From an uncultured Lachnospiraceae bacterium (GTDB lineage: Bacteria > Bacillota > Clostridia > Lachnospirales > Lachnospiraceae): a DNA stretch of 64,000 nt. The position numbers were made by a program, and so were the translations under genes. The notes beneath the pieces were generated by a model. That model saw nothing but the letters and a program-made list of their open reading frames with translations, did no database searches and was not told the DNA's origin. The DNA lies in NCBI GenBank assembly GCA_951802115.1, contig CATOPL010000004.1, forward strand, positions 62,001 to 126,000. The letters run 5' to 3'. The stretch's first letter is position 1, and every line of letters begins with the position of its first letter. Below, piece after piece: positions 1 to 9,200 of this stretch.

Positions 1-455
1 ATATTGGTCTGATCGGCAATCGATACAATGCTGCTCATGCACTGTTTAATCTTATCCACCGAAGTTTTTAACCCTTCAAAGGTATCCTCCATCTTGTCAA
101 AACAGCCTTCCACCTGTCTGGAATTGACCTGCAGCCACTCTACTTCCTTCTGCGCCTGAACCACAGATGCTGTAATCGCTTCTTTTACATCTTCAAATTG
201 TCTGGAAACCTCGCTGATGCTGGAAAAAGTCTCTTCAAACTCTTCCAGCTTCTGCTGAAAATTTTCTGCTTCATCCAAAACCCCATTAAAGGAACTTCCT
301 ACCAGACCCAGTTCCTGCAGCGACTGGACCTCTTTTTGAAGCAGATCCTTCTGATAGCCTTTCAATACGTTTGTCACATACAGTACCGGATACAGGCCTT
401 TTTCCTCCTGCGGCGTTCCGGACACCGTCCTCCGGTTCTTTCTCTGAAACAGCAC
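1..455 (-). CDS. Methyl-accepting chemotaxis-type protein, N-terminal part (runs off window edge), probable GTG start
   Basis: Not in ORF track. Minus-strand translation from GTG at 455 gives VLFQRKNRRTVSGTPQEEKGLYPVLYVTNVLKGYQKDLLQKEV...SSIVSIADQTN. SIADQTN is a classic MCP signalling-domain motif. GGGGGAGAGG RBS upstream. Confidence 0.75.
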   Translation of the reverse strand, partial: MLFQRKNRRTVSGTPQEEKGLYPVLYVTNVLKGYQKDLLQKEVQSLQELGLVGSSFNGVLDEAENFQQKLEEFEETFSSISEVSRQFEDVKEAITASVVQAQKEVEWLQVNSRQVEGCFDKMEDTFEGLKTSVDKIKQCMSSIVSIADQTN

Positions 456-470
456 TTTCCCTCTCCCCCT

Positions 471-1601
471 TTACTCAAATACGACACAGGTCATGGACTG
501 ATTCACAAACCGGTTATTGTAATGTTCTCCATATCCCACAAATCCTGCATGGCTTCCCAGTGTCCGCATCTCTTTCAGATATTCTTCCATATAACGATGT
601 TCACTGAACAACTTGTACCGGAACAGACAGTTCACAGAAAATACAGCTGACAATCTGGGGAAATCTTTTCGGATAGTGCTGATCGTTTCTTTGACAATCG
701 CCCGATAGTCTCCGAGTTCCAAAAGGACCAGCACATCCGAATCATTGACCTGTCGGAAACAGGCCAGTGCATTTCCATCCACTTCCTTAATTGAAACAAT
801 ACAGACATCATCCCCATTCAGTTTTCCAAAAGGATTTTTAAAAGTCTGTGTGGAAATCTGCTGCTCACTCACATGGAGGATATTCTGATATACCTGTCTG
901 GCAGGCTGTCCATTCAATGCCCCCAGTATGTATTTTGCTTTATCTGTACCCGATGCGATAAAACGATGATCTCCCATCTGATGATAAATATTTTCTTTGT
1001 AGGTTTTCACCCTGCCACCCAGATTTTTAACCAGTGCATATGCCACTGCATCTTCATAGACCTTCCCGTTGGCAGATACTCTGCCGGCATCACCGGTCCC
1101 GCCCACCAGAGAGATATTCCTTTTATTCAGCGCTGAATGAATTGTCGTCAGAACACAGGCATCATTTCCGGAGCAAAAATCGATACACACAGTATCTTTA
1201 TTGGAACCGTCTACCTTTTTGATATCTTCTTCCATCCGACGGATATACTTAACCGGCATCACAGATACCTGTTCCAGCACATTGGCCGCTGCGCTGACAC
1301 CATCCAGATACGCAATGACACTGACGCCTTTCTCCACTACCCGGGTGTCATAACTCATCCCGATACAACCGATACTTGGTACACCAGGATAGAGAGCCTC
1401 CACTTCTTTTACATGCGTGTCAAACTGTCCATCATTGGAAAAGAGCATGATGAACTGGGGATGGCTAAGACCCTGCACTGCCTCTTTGATATTTCCATGA
1501 CGGCTGGTGCCAAAAAACTGCCTCACTGCGCCACTCCTTTCTTTCGTGGTATTATTTTCTATATCGAATTGATTATACCGGAAAAATATGTATGTCGTCA
1601 A
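471..1601 (-). CDS. FIST N/C domain-containing sensory protein
   Basis: 376 aa; GTGDAGR, CIDFCSGNDACVL and C-terminal GFVGYGEHYNNRFVNQSMTCVVFE resemble FIST proteins; directly upstream of the MCP. Confidence 0.75.
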   Translation of the reverse strand: MTTYIFFRYNQFDIENNTTKERSGAVRQFFGTSRHGNIKEAVQGLSHPQFIMLFSNDGQFDTHVKEVEALYPGVPSIGCIGMSYDTRVVEKGVSVIAYLDGVSAAANVLEQVSVMPVKYIRRMEEDIKKVDGSNKDTVCIDFCSGNDACVLTTIHSALNKRNISLVGGTGDAGRVSANGKVYEDAVAYALVKNLGGRVKTYKENIYHQMGDHRFIASGTDKAKYILGALNGQPARQVYQNILHVSEQQISTQTFKNPFGKLNGDDVCIVSIKEVDGNALACFRQVNDSDVLVLLELGDYRAIVKETISTIRKDFPRLSAVFSVNCLFRYKLFSEHRYMEEYLKEMRTLGSHAGFVGYGEHYNNRFVNQSMTCVVFE

Positions 1602-1619
1602 TAGCAGGAAGAAACAGAA

Positions 1620-2000
1620 TTATGATAACATTCCTCCCAGCATTCCTCCGCCCATACAAAGAAGAAAAGAAGTAATAAAACCGGCGGTACTGCTCTGCAG
1701 TTCCCGGTTCACTGCCAGGGACACCAGCATCATGATAAGAAAATACAAAAGTCCAAGAAGTACGCCCCACAAAAACTGCCTGCTCTTCATCATTTTTCCC
1801 GCAAGAAATCCTCCCGTAAAGCAAGACAAAATATAAGTAAGTATGATTCCGATCTGAACCTTTCCTTCATCTAACTGGAACCGGTACAAAAGTCCGGCAA
1901 TTAAAAGTAACAGCAGTCCGGTTACCAGATAGGAAACCAGAAGCGCTTTCATGATTCGGACTGCAGAACCTGTATAAGCATTCATATTCGGCTGTTTCAT
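1620..2000 (-). CDS. TIGR04086-like small membrane protein
   Basis: 126 aa with four hydrophobic segments; overall pattern of the TIGR04086 family. Confidence 0.6.
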   Translation of the reverse strand: MKQPNMNAYTGSAVRIMKALLVSYLVTGLLLLLIAGLLYRFQLDEGKVQIGIILTYILSCFTGGFLAGKMMKSRQFLWGVLLGLLYFLIMMLVSLAVNRELQSSTAGFITSFLLCMGGGMLGGMLS

Positions 2001-2231
2001 AATGAGACTCCCTTCTCTGTTCCTGTTTTTATTGTATTCATCTGCTGTTCATTTATGTCTGGGTATTGCATTTTCTCCTGAAATACCGTATACTTAATAA
2101 CTACCCAACAATGCAGAACATCTGCCGCTACAAAGATGCTTCTGCATGAAAACACATATAAAAGCAGCCTGAAGAAAGCCTGTCTGTCCGGGCAGGAACA
2201 AAGCTGCATAATTCAAAAGGAGTGAACTGTT

Positions 2232-3545
2232 TTGGATCCAAGTGACGCCATACAGGTGCTGGTACTTCTGGCCCTGATTGGTCTCTCCGCTTTTTTTTCA
2301 TCTGCGGAGACCGCACTGGTAACTGTTAACAAAATCCGGATCAGAAATCTGATCGAAGAGGGCAACCGGCGTGCGGTCACGCTCTCAAAAGTTATCGAAG
2401 ATCAGGGAAAAATGCTGAGTGCTATTTTAATCGGCAATAACATCGTAAATATTTCCGCCTCTTCTCTCTCAACTATAATGGTCACCCGATGGCTGTCCGG
2501 CACCGGTTTTGCAGCATTAGCGGCAGGTATCTCCACCGGTGTGCTGACACTGATTGTGCTTGTTTTCGGCGAGATCACACCAAAGACATGCGCAACTGTC
2601 CATTCTGAGAAGATCGCCCTTTCCTATGCTCCAATCATCTACTGCTGGATGACTGTTGCAACCCCTCTGATCTATATCATGAATAATTTCTCCATGGGGA
2701 TTCTTTTCCTCATGCGTGTGGATCCCAATGACAAATCTGAATCTTTTACAGAAGAGGAGATCCGTACCATCGTAGAAGTCAGCCATGAGGACGGGGTGAT
2801 TGAACCGGAAGAACGCAAAATGATCAACAATGTCTTTGATTTCGGAGATGCCACCGCCAAAGATGTCATGGTTCCCAAAGTAGACATGAGCTTTTTAAAT
2901 GTAACTGCGGGCTACAGCGACATGCTGGAACTCTACAAAGAGAACAAATATACGCGCTACCCGGTATATGAGGAAAGTACAGACAACGTCATCGGTATGA
3001 TCAATGTCAAGGATCTGCTTATTTATGAAGACAAAGAGCACTTTGATGCCCGCAACATTATGAGAGAGGTCCTCTATACGCACGAGCACAAAAAAACTTC
3101 CGACATTATGCTGGAGATGAAACAGAGTTCTACCAACCTTGCCATTGTGCTGGATGAATACGGAGTTACTTCCGGTATGGTAACCATGGAGGATCTTCTG
3201 GAAGAGATTATCGGAGACATCCGCGACGAATACGATGAAGATGAAGAGACACTTGTCACACAACTCTCGGAACGGGAATTCGTTGTTGCCGGAGCAATGA
3301 GTCTGGATGATCTGAACGAATATCTGGAACTGGATGAAAAAGGACTTCATCTGGAATCGGAGGATTATAATTCCATAGGCGGAATCATTATCGGACTTCT
3401 GGATCATCTTCCGGAAATCGGAGAGGAAACCATCACCGAAAACGGAATCCGTCTGATTGCGGATTCTGTGGAAAAAAACCGCATCAATGAAGTTCACATC
3501 ATTCTTCCGGAACCGGAAAAAGAAGAGCCCTCGGAAGATACCTGA
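2232..3545 (+). CDS. CNNM/HlyC-CorC family transporter (DUF21 + CBS + CorC_HlyC)
   Basis: SSAETALVTVNKIRIRNLIEEGN, CBS region (VMVPKVDMSFL), LDEYGVTSGMVTMEDLLEEIIGDIRDEYD. Confidence 0.9.
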   Translation: MDPSDAIQVLVLLALIGLSAFFSSAETALVTVNKIRIRNLIEEGNRRAVTLSKVIEDQGKMLSAILIGNNIVNISASSLSTIMVTRWLSGTGFAALAAGISTGVLTLIVLVFGEITPKTCATVHSEKIALSYAPIIYCWMTVATPLIYIMNNFSMGILFLMRVDPNDKSESFTEEEIRTIVEVSHEDGVIEPEERKMINNVFDFGDATAKDVMVPKVDMSFLNVTAGYSDMLELYKENKYTRYPVYEESTDNVIGMINVKDLLIYEDKEHFDARNIMREVLYTHEHKKTSDIMLEMKQSSTNLAIVLDEYGVTSGMVTMEDLLEEIIGDIRDEYDEDEETLVTQLSEREFVVAGAMSLDDLNEYLELDEKGLHLESEDYNSIGGIIIGLLDHLPEIGEETITENGIRLIADSVEKNRINEVHIILPEPEKEEPSEDT

Positions 3546-3611
3546 ACTGCTCTTCGAGCATTATAACAAATATTTTACGGGAGCTGTCAAACACTGCAGC
3601 CCCCGTTTTAT

Positions 3612-3638
3612 GTATGATACCAGTAATATGTATCATAC
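3612..3638. promoter_or_regulatory. Candidate operator: two GTATNATAC palindromes (GTATGATAC-N9-GTATCATAC)
   Basis: 3612-3620 gtatgatac and 3630-3638 gtatcatac are exact reverse complements and each is itself GTAT-N-ATAC. Confidence 0.5.
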
Positions 3639-3821
3639 GCCTGCCATGAACCGTTGTTTCTTTCAGTCAAACAATCAGAACTTCTCCCGCTTACGTGGCT
3701 CCCTCCTCATTATAAAGGATTGGCGCCTTACGATGAGTCTTAAAGAAATAATGGTCCATGGCGACTGTATATTGGCGGATTAATAAAATAACATTTTTAA
3801 TCATAAGGAGGACCCTGTCAG

Positions 3822-4298
3822 ATGGGACACATATTTAAATTCCACACAGATGTAGATACGGACCAGATCATTGCATCTCAGTATCTGCTCTTTCCAACCA
3901 TCGACGAGATGAAAGTACATACTTTTGAGTCTCTTGATCCCGATTTTGCTTCCAGAGTAAAGCCCGGGGATTTCGTGGTCGCCGCAGAAAATTTTGGCTG
4001 CGGTTCGTCCAGAGAACAGGCACCAAGTGTCTTAAAAGCACTGGGAGTCAAGGCTGTCATCGCCAAATCTTTCGCCCGGATCTTTTACCGCAACGCCATC
4101 AATATCGGACTTCCGGTCATTGTCTGCCGGGATCTCTACGACCATGTTTCCGATGAAGACGAGATGGAGCTGTCTCTCACAGACGGAATTGCCAAAGCAA
4201 ACGGACAGGAATATGTCTGTACAAAGCTCCCGGCTTATATGCAGAACATCCTGGATCAGGGCGGGCTGATCGCATCGCTGAATACGGAAGCAGAATAA
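3822..4298 (+). CDS. Aconitase/isopropylmalate dehydratase-family small subunit (LeuD-like), copy 1
   Basis: NFGCGSSREQAP...KSFARIFYRNAINIGLP; aaggagg RBS. Confidence 0.85.
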   Translation: MGHIFKFHTDVDTDQIIASQYLLFPTIDEMKVHTFESLDPDFASRVKPGDFVVAAENFGCGSSREQAPSVLKALGVKAVIAKSFARIFYRNAINIGLPVIVCRDLYDHVSDEDEMELSLTDGIAKANGQEYVCTKLPAYMQNILDQGGLIASLNTEAE

Positions 4299-4330
4299 CA
4301 GACACAGGAGCAGACGAGGAGGACAGTTAT

Positions 4331-5587
4331 ATGGGAATGACAATCGCAGAAAAGATCATCGCCCGCGCCGCCGGCGTGGACAACGTAAAAGCCGGAGATA
4401 TTCATACAGTGGAAGTAGACCAGCTTCTGAGCAATGACGGCACGACTCATCTTACCATCGACATGTACAATAACCAGCTCAAACATCCACATATCGCCGA
4501 TGTAAAAAAACTTATATGGGTCGTGGACCACAATGTACCGGCAGACAGCCCCAAAACCGCCGCTTCCCAGAAAAAAATGCGGGATTTTGCCAGAGAACAC
4601 AATATTACGTTTTATGAAGGCCAGGGCGTCTGTCATCAGATTATGATGGAACATCATGTCTGTCCGGGAGAGCTGATCTTCGGCGCCGACAGCCACACCT
4701 GCGCCTACGGCGCTCTGGGAGCATTCGGAACCGGCGTAGGCTGCACAGACTATCTTTATGCCATGGTAACCGGCAAATCGTGGGTTCTCGTTCCGGAAAC
4801 CCTTCGTTTTCATCTGAACGGAAAACTTCCGGAAGGAGTCTACGCCCGTGATCTGATTCTGACCATTATCGGCATGATCGGAGCCAACGGCGCCAATTAC
4901 AAGGCTATGGAATTCACAGGAGAAGGGCTGAAGACTCTGACCATGAGCGACCGCATCTCTATCTGTAATCTGTGTGTGGAAGCGGGAGCCAAAACCGCCC
5001 TGATGGAAGTCGATGATATCGCCATGGAATATTTACATCAACACGGCAGAGAACCAAAAGCATGCTTTACCAGTGACAGTGACGCCGTTTTTGCCGCATC
5101 TTACGAGATTGATCTGTCCACAGTTGTACCGATTGTGGCAAAACCGCATTTTGTCGACAATGTATGTCCGGCAAAAGAAGCAGCCGGCATCCATATTGAC
5201 GAAGCTTTTCTGGGTTCCTGCAACAACGGACGTATTGAAGATCTCCGGGCAGGCGCAGCGCTCATCAAAGGAAGAAAAGTTCATCCGCTGGTCCGTTTTC
5301 TGGTCGTTCCGGCAAGCCAGGCTGTCTATCAGGAAGCACTGAAGGAAGGAATCCTGCAGACATTTATGGACGCCGGAGCCATCGTCATGAATCCCAACTG
5401 CAGCGTCTGCTGGGGAAGCTGCCAGGGTGTGATCGGAGAAGGCGAGACTCTGATCAGCACAGGAACCAGAAACTTTAAAGGACGCGCCGGGCATAAAGAT
5501 TCGTTCGTGTATCTGGCCAGCGCAGCAACGGTAACGGCGTCAGCCATCAAAGGAGAGATCACCGTCGCCGATATGCTTGATTGTTAA
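4331..5587 (+). CDS. Aconitase/isopropylmalate dehydratase-family large subunit (LeuC-like), copy 1, divergent
   Basis: GADSHTCAYGALGAFGTGVG; FeS-ligand motifs GSCNNGR and NPNCSVCWGSCQG. Confidence 0.85.
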   Translation: MGMTIAEKIIARAAGVDNVKAGDIHTVEVDQLLSNDGTTHLTIDMYNNQLKHPHIADVKKLIWVVDHNVPADSPKTAASQKKMRDFAREHNITFYEGQGVCHQIMMEHHVCPGELIFGADSHTCAYGALGAFGTGVGCTDYLYAMVTGKSWVLVPETLRFHLNGKLPEGVYARDLILTIIGMIGANGANYKAMEFTGEGLKTLTMSDRISICNLCVEAGAKTALMEVDDIAMEYLHQHGREPKACFTSDSDAVFAASYEIDLSTVVPIVAKPHFVDNVCPAKEAAGIHIDEAFLGSCNNGRIEDLRAGAALIKGRKVHPLVRFLVVPASQAVYQEALKEGILQTFMDAGAIVMNPNCSVCWGSCQGVIGEGETLISTGTRNFKGRAGHKDSFVYLASAATVTASAIKGEITVADMLDC

Positions 5588-6104
5588 GAAAGGGATTGTA
5601 AAATTTATGAATGAGACATTTACCGGCAGGGTATGGACTCTGGGAGACGATATTGACACGGATATTATCATTCCTACAGAATACCTTGCATTAAAGACGG
5701 TACAGGACATGACGCCCTATGCATTTTCCCCGCTTCGCCCGGAACTGGCTGCCCGGATTCAGCCCGGAGACATCATTGTGGCGGGAAGAAATTTCGGTTG
5801 CGGTTCTTCAAGGGAACAGGCGCCGGAGATCATCAAAGCGCTTGGTATCAAATGTGTCGTCGCAAAGTCATTTGCACGTATTTTTTTCAGAAACGCTATC
5901 AATAATGGTTTGCTTTTGATTGAAAATGCGGACCTTCAGGATGCGGTATCCGAGGGCGACACCATAGAAGTACAGGTGAACAAAAAGATCATCTGCCGCG
6001 GAAACGATTATCCGATCGTATCTCTTCCGCAGAATCTGGTGGATATTATTGATGCAGGCGGACTGGTAAAAGCCATGCGTCGTCTGAACGGACTGGGGGA
6101 TTAA
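5577..6104 (+). CDS. Aconitase/isopropylmalate dehydratase-family small subunit (LeuD-like), copy 2
   Basis: NFGCGSSREQAPEIIKALGIKCVVAKSFARIFFRNAINNGLLLIEN; overlaps the preceding gene; start may be the internal ATG (MNETFTGRVW). Confidence 0.85.
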   Translation: MIVKKGIVKFMNETFTGRVWTLGDDIDTDIIIPTEYLALKTVQDMTPYAFSPLRPELAARIQPGDIIVAGRNFGCGSSREQAPEIIKALGIKCVVAKSFARIFFRNAINNGLLLIENADLQDAVSEGDTIEVQVNKKIICRGNDYPIVSLPQNLVDIIDAGGLVKAMRRLNGLGD

Positions 6105-6107
6105 GCT

Positions 6108-7352
6108 ATGGGACAGACAATTATCGAAAAGATCGTAAGCCGCAACGTCGGACATGAAGTAAAACCGGGAGATATTGTAACCGTTCAGGTTGACCGGGTT
6201 ATGATTCATGACATCTTTATCCCTTTTGTGGCTGAAAAGTTCGAAGAAATGGGATTCAAAAAACTCTGGGATCCGGACAAGGTTGTGCTGATCTATGACC
6301 ATCTGGTTCCTGCAAGCCAGGTGGACGATACCAGACACTTTCGTATCGGCAACGAATTTGTAAAAAAGTACGGAATGAAAAATGTACATCGCAGCGATGG
6401 CATCTGTCACCAGCTTATGACAGAAGCTCTCTATGTAAAACCAGGAGATATTGTTTTCGGAACAGACAGCCACACGACTACCTACGGATGCGTAGGAGCA
6501 TTTTCCTCCGGAATCGGATATACCGAAATGGCAAGTATTCTTGGAACCGGAACTATGTGGATCAAAGTTCCGGAAACCATTAAAATTGTAATTGAAGGAG
6601 AGCTGCCTTCAAATGTCACCTCCAAGGATGTGATCCTGCGTCTGATCGGCGATCTGCGCGCAGACGGCGCAACCTATCAGGCGCTGGAATTCAGCGGAGA
6701 TACCGTAGAAAACATGAGTGTTGCCAGCCGTATGACCATGGCGAATATGGCGATTGAAGCGGGAGCAAAATGCGCTCTGTTTACACCGGATGAAAAAACA
6801 GCGGAATACTGTCAGATCCGTTTGACCGAAAAAGAACGCTCTCTGAGCGGCGACGAGGATGCTTCTTACGTCCGTACCATCCGTTATCACGCAGAAGAAC
6901 TGGTTCCGGTTCTTGCCTGTCCGTCCCAGGTAGACAATATTCATCCGGTCAGCGAATATGAAGGAATTTCCATTGACCAGGTATTTATCGGTTCCTGCAC
7001 AAATGGCCGACTGGAAGATCTGCAAAACGCCGCTGCTATTTTAAAAGGGAAAAAAGTTGCCCCGTTTGTAAAGCTGATTGTCACCCCGGCAAGCCGCAAG
7101 ATCTATCAGCAGGCATTGTCTGACGGCACCCTAGCAGTTCTGGCCGGCGCCGGCGCCATCATCACCCATCCTGGCTGCGGTCTCTGCTGCGGTCGTGCAG
7201 GCGGCATCCTTTCAGACGGAGAACGGGTAGTCGCCACTAATAACCGAAACTTTTTAGGGCGTATGGGAACTTCGAAAGTTGAAATCTTCCTTGCTTCCCC
7301 CGCCACTGCAGCCGCCTGCGCAGCCGCCGGAAAGATCGTTGTTCCGGACTGA
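6108..7352 (+). CDS. Aconitase/isopropylmalate dehydratase-family large subunit (LeuC-like), copy 2
   Basis: GTDSHTTTYGCVGAFSSGIG; GSCTNGR; HPGCGLCCGRAGGIL. Confidence 0.85.
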   Translation: MGQTIIEKIVSRNVGHEVKPGDIVTVQVDRVMIHDIFIPFVAEKFEEMGFKKLWDPDKVVLIYDHLVPASQVDDTRHFRIGNEFVKKYGMKNVHRSDGICHQLMTEALYVKPGDIVFGTDSHTTTYGCVGAFSSGIGYTEMASILGTGTMWIKVPETIKIVIEGELPSNVTSKDVILRLIGDLRADGATYQALEFSGDTVENMSVASRMTMANMAIEAGAKCALFTPDEKTAEYCQIRLTEKERSLSGDEDASYVRTIRYHAEELVPVLACPSQVDNIHPVSEYEGISIDQVFIGSCTNGRLEDLQNAAAILKGKKVAPFVKLIVTPASRKIYQQALSDGTLAVLAGAGAIITHPGCGLCCGRAGGILSDGERVVATNNRNFLGRMGTSKVEIFLASPATAAACAAAGKIVVPD

Positions 7353-7363
7353 CTAAACAAAAC

Positions 7364-7411
7364 ATTCTGCCTCTGTGATCCGCAGTGCTGTGCAGATCAC
7401 AGAGGCAGAAT
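7364..7411. terminator. Bidirectional hairpin between convergent genes
   Basis: Perfect 17-bp stem attctgcctctgtgatc (7364-7380) / gatcacagaggcagaat (7395-7411). Confidence 0.8.
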
Positions 7412-7423
7412 CATCTTTTCCGG

Positions 7424-8179
7424 TCATGCATCTCTGTCCGCCATCTCAATATTCTCCCCGGCAACCCTCAGCAAGTCTTCAATCTCTTCCACTGGCATAT
7501 CCAGATAGAGCGACAGTTCTTCCGGCGTCACCTGTCTGCCCATATCTTCTGTCAGTTCCGTAATAGAATCTGCCAGACGATTCAGTTTTTCCGTAATCTG
7601 CTCTCCTGTGCTGTCGGAACCTGCCTGTTCATCCAGCGCCATACGAATCGCCTGACGGATTTCATGCTCCAGATGCACTTCCCATGACAATCCATCTTCC
7701 AGCAATCCAAGCGTGTCCACCCCGGTCATCAGTCCCAGATGGCCCTCCTGCACAAGATCCTGAATGCTCAGCCCCCTGTGCGCATATTCACCGGCAATCG
7801 GAAGAACCCGGTCCATGCAATGTTCTGCCAGAAGCCTTTTTGCCTGTCCGTCTCCATCAGACGCCTGAGCAATCAGTGCCGGTAATATGTGTTCCGATTG
7901 CTTTTCCGCCATTTGTACATCTTTTTTATACCTCTGCAGAAATGCTTTTTCCTCCTCCGTGTACGGCTGTTCCTCCAGAGGAACCGGCGGCAGCTCCACC
8001 CCTTCCACCTGGATCCTTTTGGACGCAAGATATGCGTATACCAGCTGATACTGCTCCTCGCTGAATCCCATATCCTGAAAAAATTCCTGCACCTCTTCTT
8101 TTCTCAGTTTTCTGTCCCTGTTCTCCGCGCTTGCGCCAAGTGCTGCCAAAGCGGTTCGAAATCTGGTCTGTTCATCCAT
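7424..8179 (-). CDS. Sigma-70-like protein lacking region 4
   Basis: Region 2-like HCMDRVLPIAGEYAHRGLSIQDLVQEGHLGLMTGVDTL and region 3-like TPEELSLYLDMPVEEIEDLL; start set to ATG 8179 (MDEQTRF) with aggag RBS. Confidence 0.7.
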   Translation of the reverse strand: MDEQTRFRTALAALGASAENRDRKLRKEEVQEFFQDMGFSEEQYQLVYAYLASKRIQVEGVELPPVPLEEQPYTEEEKAFLQRYKKDVQMAEKQSEHILPALIAQASDGDGQAKRLLAEHCMDRVLPIAGEYAHRGLSIQDLVQEGHLGLMTGVDTLGLLEDGLSWEVHLEHEIRQAIRMALDEQAGSDSTGEQITEKLNRLADSITELTEDMGRQVTPEELSLYLDMPVEEIEDLLRVAGENIEMADRDA

Positions 8180-8413
8180 CCTGCAGTCTCCTGTTTCTCT
8201 TTTCTCTGATTCGGTGGAACCATCATACTCTATTCTGCAGAAAAAATCCAGTCCTTCCCGCTCTGTTTTTTTAATTCCCTGCTCATTGGGCGTACGAGGG
8301 ATCATTCCCTGTTTCTCCGATGCTGCAATCGTCCGTACAGCGCGAACCCTTCCGTTCCGTCACATGTATCTGTTCCATACATATACTGTTATAAAAAGCT
8401 TTCAGGAAATCAC

Positions 8414-9190
8414 ATGGTAAACAGAATCGTAATTGATGCCGGACACAATGGTCTGACCGATCCAGGCGCCGTCTTCAACGGCAGAAGGGAAAGCGACGAT
8501 ACACTGCGCCTGGCAAATGCTGTGGGAGAGATTCTCTCCCGAAACGGCTATGACGTAATCTATACCAGAACCGGAGATATCAGCCAGTCGGTTCTGCAGA
8601 AAGCAGAACTGGCAAATGATGCCGATGCCGATTTGTTCGTCTCCATCCACCGGAACATGGGAACCTATCCGGAACAGTATAACGGTGTACAGACTCTGGT
8701 CTATGACCGTTCCGGATTCAAAGTACCGATGGCCGAAAACATCAATCAAAATCTGGAAGGACTCGGCTTTCGAAATATCAATGTAGACGTACGCCCGGAT
8801 CTGGCAGTTCTGCGCCGCACAAAAATGCCGGCTCTGCTGGTAGAAGCCGGCTTTCTGGACAGCCAGGAAGACAACCGGCTTTTTGATTCCAGATTTTATG
8901 AAATCGCCCAGGCGATCGCTGACGGCATCATGGACACCCTGACCACAGAAGCTGCCGATCCGGAAGAGCCTGTAACCTTTGCATCGGTGCAGCCGCCTCT
9001 GCCCCCCATGCAGACTGCATCTTCCGTACCCTGGTCTGCATTTCGAACGGAAACGGCATCCACAGCTTCCACAGACAACCGGCCGCTCTACCGCGTACAG
9101 GTTGGCGCTTTTCACAATATGCAAAATGCCATCGAACTGGAGCAGGAGCTGAAACGTCTTGGATACAATACCTGGATTGTAACTGTATGA
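8414..9190 (+). CDS. N-acetylmuramoyl-L-alanine amidase (Amidase_3) with C-terminal SPOR domain
   Basis: IVIDAGHNG...DVIYTRTGD...LFVSIHRN...LLVEAGFLDS; C-terminal YRVQVGAFHNMQNAIELEQELKRLGYNTWIVTV. Confidence 0.9.
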   Translation: MVNRIVIDAGHNGLTDPGAVFNGRRESDDTLRLANAVGEILSRNGYDVIYTRTGDISQSVLQKAELANDADADLFVSIHRNMGTYPEQYNGVQTLVYDRSGFKVPMAENINQNLEGLGFRNINVDVRPDLAVLRRTKMPALLVEAGFLDSQEDNRLFDSRFYEIAQAIADGIMDTLTTEAADPEEPVTFASVQPPLPPMQTASSVPWSAFRTETASTASTDNRPLYRVQVGAFHNMQNAIELEQELKRLGYNTWIVTV

Positions 9191-9200
9191 CCGCATGAAC

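Noticed and set aside
198-650. Plus-strand ORF of 150 aa
   Set aside because: Lies antisense to the MCP and FIST genes, which have clear family motifs; no RBS or recognisable protein.
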